This document shows positions 5,880 through 11,755 of a stretch of 14,786 nt of DNA, one piece after another. The DNA is taken from NCBI GenBank assembly GCA_033763435.1, contig JANRKN010000003.1, positions 1 through 14,786 of the forward strand, in the 5' to 3' direction. The notes under the pieces were generated by a model. That model ran no database searches and had not been told where the DNA came from. It worked only from the letters and a program-made list of their open reading frames with translations. The position numbers and the translations under genes are program-made. The stretch comes from JANRKN01 sp033763435. Lineage in GTDB: Bacteria; Planctomycetota; Phycisphaerae; Phycisphaerales; UBA1924. The stretch's first letter is position 1; each line of letters opens with the position of its first letter.

Positions 5880-5887
5880 TGTGTTGC

Positions 5888-7972
5888 ATGGCGGTGCTGA
5901 ACCCTGCCGACATCCGGAACATCTGCCTCTGTGGCGCGGGCTCCGCGGGCAAGACGACCCTCGTCGAGCGGCTGCTCTTCCAGACCGGCGCGATCAAGAG
6001 GATGGGCTCGGTCGAAGAGGGCTCGACCGTCAGCGACTACGCCGACGAAGAAAAGAAGAACAAGCACTCGCTCCAGCCCGCGCTCGTGCACTTCAGCTAC
6101 GAGAAGCATCTGGTCAATCTGATCGACACGCCGGGCCTGGGCGATTTTCTCGGGCACACGATCGCGTGCTTCCCGGCCGTCGAGACCATCGCGGTGATGG
6201 TCGACGCGCTCAAGGGCGTGCAGAGCACGACGCGCCGGCTGATGGCCGTGGCCGAGCAGCGCGGCCTGCCGCGGCTGATCATCATCAACAAGATCGACGA
6301 GTCGCGTGACGCGACCGAGCTTCTGCTCGAGCAGGTCCGCGAGGCTTTCGGGCCCGTCTGCCTGCCCATCAACCTGCCGCGGGCGAACTACACCGACTGC
6401 GTCAATGTCTTCGAGCACGACGGCACCGACAGCGCGGGCGACCAGACCGACTTCCTCTCCGTGCACGAGGCGCACAAGCGCATCGTCGAGCAGGTGATCG
6501 AGGTCGACGACGAGCTCACGATGGAGTACCTGGAGAAGGGCGAGAAGGGTGCGGGCTTTGACCCGGAAAAACTCCACGCGGCGTTCGAGAAGGCGCTGGA
6601 GAAGGGCCACCTGATCCCCGTCTGCTTCGTCAGCGCCAAGACGGGCGCGGGCGTCGACGATCTGCTGCACATCCTCGCGAGCCTGTGCCCGAGCCCGGTG
6701 GAGGTCAACCCGGTCGAGTTCCTCAAGCGCGACACGCCCGAGAGCGACGAGCACGACTGGAACGCCTCGCCGGACCCCGCGGGCAAGGTGCTCGCGCACG
6801 TCTTCCGCGTGGTCACCGATCCGTTCATCGGGCGCCTGGGCATCTTCCGCGTGCATCAGGGCACGGTGAAGACCAAGCAGGACCTGTTCATCGACGATCA
6901 GAAAAAGCCCGTGCGCGTCGGGCACATGTTCCGCATGCAGGGCAAAGACCACGTCGAAGTTCACGAGGTCGGGCCCGGCGAGATCGCGGCGATCGCGAAG
7001 GTTGAAGAGGTCCGCTTCAACGCCTGCCTGCACGATTCGCACGAGCTGGACTCGGTGCACTTGATGCCCCTGCCCATGCCCAAGCCCATGTTCGGGCTGG
7101 CGGTGGAGCTAAAGAATCACGCGGACGAGACCAAGTTCTCGACCGCGGCCCACAAGCTGATGGCCGAGGACCCGAGCCTGACGATCGAGCGCGTCGCAGC
7201 GACGAGCCAGACGATCATGCGGGGCCTGGGCGAGATGCACCTGCGCATCGTGCTCGAGAAGCTCAAGAACGGCTACGGGATCGAGGTGGTGACCACGCCG
7301 CCGAAGGTCGCGTACAAGGAAACGATCAGCACGCAGGCCGAGGGACACCATCGGCACAAGAAGCAGACCGGCGGCGCGGGCCAGTTCGGCGAGGTCTATC
7401 TCCGCATCTCGCCCCTGCCGGCCGACCACCCGACCGGCTTTGAGTTCGAGAACGCGACCGTCGGCGGGAGCATCCCGCGCCAGTTCATCCCCGCCTGCGA
7501 GAAGGGCGTGCGGATGGTGCTGAGCGACGGCGCGGTCGCGGGCTATCCGCTCACGGGCGTGCGCGTGGAGGTCTACGACGGCAAGTACCACGACGTGGAC
7601 AGCAAGGAAATCGCGTTCGTCACCGCGGCCAAGAAGGCGTTCATCGAGGCCGTGCAGAAGGCGCGCCCCGTGCTGATGGAGCCGTTCGTGCTGCTGGAGG
7701 TCACGGCGCCGAGCCGGTACATGGGCGACCTGGCGGGTCACCTCTCGACCAAGCGCGGGCGCGTGCAGTCGTCGGACGTGATCTCGGGCGACCAGTGCGT
7801 CGTCCGCGCGATCGTGCCGCTGGCGGAGATGCAGAACTACTCGAGCGAGCTCAAGAGCATGACCGGCGGCGCGGGCTCGTACACCATGGACTACTCGCAC
7901 GACGAACAGACGCCCTCGCACGTGCAGGCGGCGGTCGTCGCCGCGTACAAGCCCAAGGCCGAGGTCGAGTGA
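5888..7972 (+). CDS. EF-G-like translational GTPase (EF-G-2 type), switch II His replaced by Leu
   Basis: The 694-aa protein has all five EF-G domains: GTPase (1-295), domain II (about 300-385), III (395-470), IV (476-595) and V (597-690). Visible motifs are G1 GAGSAGKTTL (16-25), G3 DTPGLGDF (80-87), G4 NKID (134-137), G5 VSAK (248-251), domain IV HHRHKKQTGG (487-496) and HDVDS (568-572). Two positions differ from canonical EF-G. The catalytic histidine of DTPGHVDF is Leu84, and the RGITI switch I is replaced by a basic stretch with Ser61 (about 54-63). Such changes mark the EF-G-2 paralogue group, where I recall Tyr at the histidine position. It is not beside tuf, rpsL or rpsG, so it is unlikely to be the housekeeping fusA. 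It probably binds ribosomes; whether it translocates, recycles or regulates is unknown. Confidence 0.9.
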   Translation: MAVLNPADIRNICLCGAGSAGKTTLVERLLFQTGAIKRMGSVEEGSTVSDYADEEKKNKHSLQPALVHFSYEKHLVNLIDTPGLGDFLGHTIACFPAVETIAVMVDALKGVQSTTRRLMAVAEQRGLPRLIIINKIDESRDATELLLEQVREAFGPVCLPINLPRANYTDCVNVFEHDGTDSAGDQTDFLSVHEAHKRIVEQVIEVDDELTMEYLEKGEKGAGFDPEKLHAAFEKALEKGHLIPVCFVSAKTGAGVDDLLHILASLCPSPVEVNPVEFLKRDTPESDEHDWNASPDPAGKVLAHVFRVVTDPFIGRLGIFRVHQGTVKTKQDLFIDDQKKPVRVGHMFRMQGKDHVEVHEVGPGEIAAIAKVEEVRFNACLHDSHELDSVHLMPLPMPKPMFGLAVELKNHADETKFSTAAHKLMAEDPSLTIERVAATSQTIMRGLGEMHLRIVLEKLKNGYGIEVVTTPPKVAYKETISTQAEGHHRHKKQTGGAGQFGEVYLRISPLPADHPTGFEFENATVGGSIPRQFIPACEKGVRMVLSDGAVAGYPLTGVRVEVYDGKYHDVDSKEIAFVTAAKKAFIEAVQKARPVLMEPFVLLEVTAPSRYMGDLAGHLSTKRGRVQSSDVISGDQCVVRAIVPLAEMQNYSSELKSMTGGAGSYTMDYSHDEQTPSHVQAAVVAAYKPKAEVE

Positions 7973-8115
7973 AACGCGTCGGCATTCAGGCTGAGCTTGG
8001 GTGCCCCGTCCCTCGGTGACGCGCAGGGACAGCTCGCGTCGGGCAGATGGGGTGTCAGGGCTGAACGGCTCTGCGTCAAGCCGTACGGGGTCGCCCACGC
8101 AAGCGGACCACGCAC

Positions 8116-8149
8116 CACGGCGTGAGCGTCCGAACACGCTCACGCCGTG
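8116..8149. repeat. Perfect 14-bp inverted repeat between convergent genes
   Basis: CACGGCGTGAGCGT (8116-8129) is the exact complement of ACGCTCACGCCGTG (8136-8149) with a 6-nt loop. It lies between the end of the EF-G-like gene (7972) and the end of the minus-strand gene (8164). It could act as a two-way terminator, though no T-run follows on either strand. The rest of the 191-nt gap shows nothing else. Confidence 0.75.
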
Positions 8150-8163
8150 CCATCCGGGCATGC

Positions 8164-8487
8164 TTACGCCATGCCGTCGGGGCGTTTGACGCGGACGTTC
8201 TTCCGTCCGTCGTCGTCGCGGAGGGCGCCCGCGCGGATGAGCATCGCGCGCACCAGGCCGATGACAAACAGCAGGCCGAGCCAGAGGGCGAAGATCACCA
8301 CCGCGATGATCGCGATGGGCAGCAGCACGAGGCCGAAGACGAGCATCAGGATCGCGAGGATGATCCACGTCGCGATGCGGATCGCGGCAATGTCGGACGA
8401 ACCGGCGACACGCTGGGCGTGAAAGCTCGCGCGCCGGGCCGCGGCACGGGCATAGTCGGTCGGGGATGGCCTCGTCGGATCGGTCAT
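8164..8487 (-). CDS. Small two-helix membrane protein coupled to the flippase gene, function unknown
   Basis: The 107-aa protein starts at ATG 8487, which overlaps the flippase stop as ATGA (8487-8484), so it is probably translated by coupling; no Shine-Dalgarno is seen. A polar N-terminus (1-32) is followed by about 45 hydrophobic residues (36-80, rich in Ile, Leu and Val) that form two closely spaced membrane helices. The tail is basic and cytoplasmic-looking (DDDGRKNVRVKRPDGMA). There is no enzyme motif. Its tight link to a polysaccharide flippase suggests an accessory role in glycan export, but that rests only on position. Confidence 0.75.
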   Translation of the reverse strand: MTDPTRPSPTDYARAAARRASFHAQRVAGSSDIAAIRIATWIILAILMLVFGLVLLPIAIIAVVIFALWLGLLFVIGLVRAMLIRAGALRDDDGRKNVRVKRPDGMA

Positions 8488-10220
8488 GGTGCCGTGCTGG
8501 CGGGGGCGACGTCCAGGCGCACAAGCCGCGCGAGCCTGGGCCGGAGTCGCGCGGGCATGGTTTCGAGCGCTTCGCGCAGGTGCTGGGCGAGCAGAAGCCG
8601 GGCGGCCGGGATGTAGAGCGCGCAGTACAGCGTGAAGAGCAGCCCGCCCCGCACGAGCTGCACCAGTGTTTCGGCAAGCTGCGATCCGAGTTTCGCGTGG
8701 TCGGTCAGCCAGCTCTGCGCGCCCGCGACGAGCCCCGCGCGGTCGACGAGCGCCCAGTCCACGGCCCAGCACGCGCCCGCGACGCCCACCGCCAGCAGCC
8801 ACGCCGGCACGACGCAGACCACTCGCTGGCGGAAGCTCGCGCCGACCGACGCGAGGCTGAGCGTCAGCACGATCGACCGCGAGATCAGCATGCCCAGGCC
8901 CACCCCCAGCGCGATGTGCGCGGCATGGTTGAGTCCGGGCACGAGCTCGCGGGCGCCGAAGTGGGCGCCCAGCGCGGCGCCGCCCATGAAGCACAGGCCT
9001 TCGAGGAAGGTCTTGAGGCTCCAGGCGCGGAAGCGCCCTTGGCTTTGCAGCAGCGCGGTGGTTGCGCCGAAGGTGATGCGGAGCGGATAGAAGATGCCGA
9101 AGATCTGCACGACGAGCACCGCGGCGTCCCACTTGCCGTGCCAGAGCACGCGCTCGACGGGCTCCATGAGCACCGCGAGCCCGAGGCAGCCCGGCGCGGC
9201 GACGATCATCAGCACGCGGAGCGACTTGAGCAGCGCCTCGCGCAGCCGATCGCGGTTGTCCTTCAGGCGCGTGAGCGCGGGCATCAGCACGAGCTGAAGG
9301 TTGTACGACATCAGCACGCCCAGCTGCGCCATGATCATCACGGCGAAGTAGTACGTGCCGACGGTCTGCGAGGGCACCATCGTGCTGATCACGGCCTGAT
9401 CGCCCATGTCGAGCATGAAGTTCGAGACCGAGCCGAAGCAGAGCCAGATCGTCGTCATGAACAGCCCGAGCCACTTGCCCGGCGCCCACGAACGCGCCCA
9501 CGGCGCTTCGCGCGTCGCGCGCCACGACGCGATCCCCTCGTACAGCGCGCACACGAACAGCGGCAGCACAAAGCTCAACGGCCCCAGGCCCGCGATCGCA
9601 AACCCGACCGTCGAGGCCTGGCGCAGGATCGACGAGATCATCTGGATCCGCGAGAGGATGCCGAACTGCAGGTTCATCCGCAGGCGGGCCTGAAGGATGG
9701 CCGCGGGCGTGCCCAGGGGCAGAGACGCGGCGATGATCCAGAGCAGGGGCTTGAGTCGCTGGGCATCTTCGGGCGACTGGGTGAAGGCGTGCGAGATGGG
9801 CTCGGCCAGGGCCGCGAGCGTGAGCGCGGTGGCGAGGTTGATCGTCGCGGCCATTCCGAAGACGGGTCCGACGAGCTTCTCGTACTGGGCCTGACCGCGC
9901 TGGATGAGCAGTTCTCGGACGCCGCCGTCGCGGAAGAGCATGACGAAACCGGCGACGGAGATGGCGGTGGCATAGACGCCAAAGTCGCCCTTGCTCAGGA
10001 GCCATCCGAGCGCGATCTGCGCGAAAAACGTCGCGAGCTTGCCGATGACGGTCGCCAGGGCCATCCACGAAACACCCGCGCCGACGGAGGCGCGCAGGTT
10101 GCCCGTCGGCTGGCCTGCCATTGGGCCCGCCATTTGGCCGGGCGGCTGGCCGGTCTGCTGGCCGGTCGGTGCCGGCACAGGGCTGGGGGCGGTTGTGGGG
10201 TTGGGCGAATTCAAGCCCAC
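8484..10220 (-). CDS. Wzx-type polysaccharide/oligosaccharide-lipid flippase (MOP superfamily)
   Basis: The 578-aa protein is integral to the membrane, with roughly twelve or more hydrophobic segments. The first 45 residues are Pro/Gln/Gly-rich with imperfect TGQ and AGP/AGQ repeats. After that comes the pattern typical of lipopolysaccharide exporters of the WzxC/MOP type: VSWMALATVIGKLATFFAQI, then LGWLLSKGDFGVYATAISV and FRDGGVRELLIQ. Family members move lipid-linked sugar units across the inner membrane. The start is uncertain: GTG 10220 gives the longest form without a good Shine-Dalgarno, while ATG codons 30 (10133) and 34 (10121) would remove most of the low-complexity part. The gene is divergent from the GDP-fucose synthase-like gene 90 nt away and overlaps the small membrane protein gene downstream, consistent with a surface-glycan locus. 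Confidence 0.88.
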   Translation of the reverse strand: MGLNSPNPTTAPSPVPAPTGQQTGQPPGQMAGPMAGQPTGNLRASVGAGVSWMALATVIGKLATFFAQIALGWLLSKGDFGVYATAISVAGFVMLFRDGGVRELLIQRGQAQYEKLVGPVFGMAATINLATALTLAALAEPISHAFTQSPEDAQRLKPLLWIIAASLPLGTPAAILQARLRMNLQFGILSRIQMISSILRQASTVGFAIAGLGPLSFVLPLFVCALYEGIASWRATREAPWARSWAPGKWLGLFMTTIWLCFGSVSNFMLDMGDQAVISTMVPSQTVGTYYFAVMIMAQLGVLMSYNLQLVLMPALTRLKDNRDRLREALLKSLRVLMIVAAPGCLGLAVLMEPVERVLWHGKWDAAVLVVQIFGIFYPLRITFGATTALLQSQGRFRAWSLKTFLEGLCFMGGAALGAHFGARELVPGLNHAAHIALGVGLGMLISRSIVLTLSLASVGASFRQRVVCVVPAWLLAVGVAGACWAVDWALVDRAGLVAGAQSWLTDHAKLGSQLAETLVQLVRGGLLFTLYCALYIPAARLLLAQHLREALETMPARLRPRLARLVRLDVAPASTAP

Positions 10221-10298
10221 AAGGTACGGCCCTCGGGCCCCGCGTGTGCGGTGCGGCCGCCCCTAGACTTGGCCCCTGTGGGCTTGGCTTCAACTTTC

Positions 10299-10303
10299 GG
10301 AGG
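10299..10303 (+). promoter_or_regulatory. Ribosome binding site of the epimerase gene
   Basis: GGAGG lies 7 nt before ATG 10311. This fixes the start well inside a much longer open frame that runs antisense through the flippase gene. Confidence 0.75.
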
Positions 10304-10310
10304 TCGCGGC

Positions 10311-11276
10311 ATGGACTGGTCGGGCAAGCGGGTCATCGTGACGGGCGGCGCGGGGTTCCTGGGCCGCGTGGTGTGCGACAAGCTCCGCGCCCGCGGCGTG
10401 AAGCCCGAGCACCTCTTTGTGCCCCGCCGCGCCAGTATCGACCTCACCCGCGAGACCGATGTCGCCCGCCTCTACCGTGAGGCGTTCGGCGCCCACAAGG
10501 CCGACGTGGTGATCCACCTCGCCGCGGAAGTCGGCGGCATCGGCGCCAACCGCGACAACCCCGGGCGCTACTTCTTCGCCAACATGGCCATGGCCCTGCA
10601 CCTCATCGAGCAGGCGCGCCTGGACGGCATGATCCAGCGCGACGGCAAGTTCGTCCAGGTCGGCACCATCTGCGCCTACCCCAAGTTCACCCCCGTCCCC
10701 TTCAAGGAAGACGACCTCTGGAACGGCTATCCCGAGGAAACCAACGCGCCCTACGGCGTCGCCAAAAAGGCCGCGTGGCAGATGCTCGACGCGTACAAGC
10801 TCCAGTACGGCATGAAGAGCTCGTACGTGCTGCCGGTCAATCTGTATGGCCCCGGCGACAACTTCGACCTCCACACCTCGCACGTCATCCCCGCCCTCAT
10901 CCGCAAGTGCGTCGAGGCCCAGCAGCGCAACGACCCCAAGATCGTCTGCTGGGGCACGGGCGCGGCGTCGCGCGAGTTTCTGTATGTCGATGATGCCGCC
11001 GAGGGCATCGTCACCGCGACCGAGCGCATGGAAAGCCCCGACCCCATCAACCTCGGCGCGGGCTTTGAGATCAAGATCAAGGACCTTGTCGAGCTGATCG
11101 TGAAGCTGACGGGGTTCAAGGGCGCGATCGAGTGGGACACGACCAAGCCCGACGGCCAGCCGCGTCGCCAGCTCAGCGTCGACAAGGCCGCGAAGCTCCT
11201 GGGCTGGAAGGCGCAGGTCTCGTTCGAAGAAGGCCTGAAGCGGACGATCGAGTGGTATCGCGCGAACGCGAAGTAA
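10311..11276 (+). CDS. GDP-L-fucose synthase-like NAD(P)-dependent epimerase/reductase
   Basis: The 321-aa protein is an extended short-chain dehydrogenase. The dinucleotide site is TGGAGFLG (11-18). The catalytic Ser/Thr position is T119 in GTICAYPK, and the YxxxK pair is Y148 and K152 in YGVAKK. The block KEDDLWNGYPEETNAPYG is characteristic of GDP-L-fucose synthases (Fcl/WcaG family), which convert GDP-4-keto-6-deoxy-mannose to GDP-L-fucose by epimerisation and reduction. Length matches the family (about 310-325). No GDP-mannose dehydratase gene is in the window, so the exact sugar is unproven and a related NDP-sugar epimerase is possible. Divergence from the flippase gene suggests both serve one surface glycan. 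TAGACT (10264-10269) lies in the short divergent region and may belong to its promoter. Confidence 0.88.
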   Translation: MDWSGKRVIVTGGAGFLGRVVCDKLRARGVKPEHLFVPRRASIDLTRETDVARLYREAFGAHKADVVIHLAAEVGGIGANRDNPGRYFFANMAMALHLIEQARLDGMIQRDGKFVQVGTICAYPKFTPVPFKEDDLWNGYPEETNAPYGVAKKAAWQMLDAYKLQYGMKSSYVLPVNLYGPGDNFDLHTSHVIPALIRKCVEAQQRNDPKIVCWGTGAASREFLYVDDAAEGIVTATERMESPDPINLGAGFEIKIKDLVELIVKLTGFKGAIEWDTTKPDGQPRRQLSVDKAAKLLGWKAQVSFEEGLKRTIEWYRANAK

Positions 11277-11302
11277 AGTGGTCGGGTGGTCCGCCTACTC
11301 GC

Positions 11303-11755
11303 TCAGCACCCGCGCTCGAACGAGCGGAGGAACGCGACGAAGTCGTCGACGTCCGCAAAGCCGGACTGATCGAAGTCGGCGCTTTTCACGCACGCGGGGT
11401 CGGGACCTTCGCCGCCCTCGCCCGGGCCGACGCACCCGCGCTCGAACGCACGGAGGAACGCGACAAAGTCGTCGACGTCGGTGAAGCCCGTGTCGTCAAA
11501 GTCGGCGGGACAGGGGGCCGGCTGCCCCGTGCTGCCCGCAAAGCCGGGGACGACAACCCAGCCCGCGCCGGGGCCCACGGAGTAGAGCAGCCGCGCGCTG
11601 TCGGGCTGGCCTGCCGTGCCCGTGACCGAGAACGAAGGCCCGGCCGAGCGTCCGCCGCCGGTATCGGCGCTCGACCAGGTGAGGCTGAAGTTCTGAGCCT
11701 GCGCGAGCGAAGCGGTGAGCGCCAGCGGCACAACGAGCGTGAGTGTGTTTCTCAT
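11303..11755 (-). CDS. Secreted GC-type dockerin-like protein (left module copy)
   Basis: The 150-aa protein starts at ATG 11755, which overlaps the upstream stop (ATGA, 11755-11752) and has GGGAG 7 nt before it. A signal peptide is clear (1-20, cut likely at AQA|Q). A small beta-type domain follows (about 21-78) with FSLTWSSADTGGG and FSVTGTAGQPD, a pattern common in secreted planctomycete proteins. Two dockerin-like repeats close the protein (84-108 and 126-150). Each has a calcium loop of type DxDxSGxxDxxD, then a helix FVAFLR.FERGC. The only four cysteines (82, 108, 122, 150) bracket the repeats and could form disulfides. Proteins of this kind are, I believe, annotated as GC-type dockerin domain-anchored proteins. 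Its partner and role are unknown. It converges on the epimerase gene with only 26 nt between. Confidence 0.85.
   Translation of the reverse strand: MRNTLTLVVPLALTASLAQAQNFSLTWSSADTGGGRSAGPSFSVTGTAGQPDSARLLYSVGPGAGWVVVPGFAGSTGQPAPCPADFDDTGFTDVDDFVAFLRAFERGCVGPGEGGEGPDPACVKSADFDQSGFADVDDFVAFLRSFERGC
11311..11479 (-). repeat. 43-nt direct repeat encoding the two dockerin-like helices
   Basis: Positions 11311-11353 and 11437-11479 match at 40 of 43 bases by eye, with a period of 126 nt (42 codons). This is the DNA trace of the duplicated dockerin-like unit. Confidence 0.8.

Larger units (their letters stand above)
5453..5887. other. Intergenic region between the 175-aa gene and the EF-G-like gene
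   Basis: No gene is supported in these 435 nt. In order it holds a 9-bp perfect hairpin (5526-5546), a strong intrinsic terminator (5621-5659), an AT-rich inverted repeat (5716-5746), a promoter candidate (5762-5791), a GC-rich leader with the palindrome GCCCGGCCGGGC (5801-5812), and a ribosome binding site (5875-5879). Short open frames here cross the terminator and have no protein-like sequence. Confidence 0.6.

Noticed and set aside
8116..8149. Standard intrinsic terminator
   Set aside because: The stem is strong but no T-run follows on either strand, so it is listed only as an inverted repeat.
8466..10310. Large plus-strand open frame antisense through the flippase and joined to the epimerase
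   Set aside because: The residues before 10311 are Arg/Gln/His-rich noise. The epimerase has its own GGAGG and ATG at 10311, and the minus-strand flippase is a clear membrane protein.
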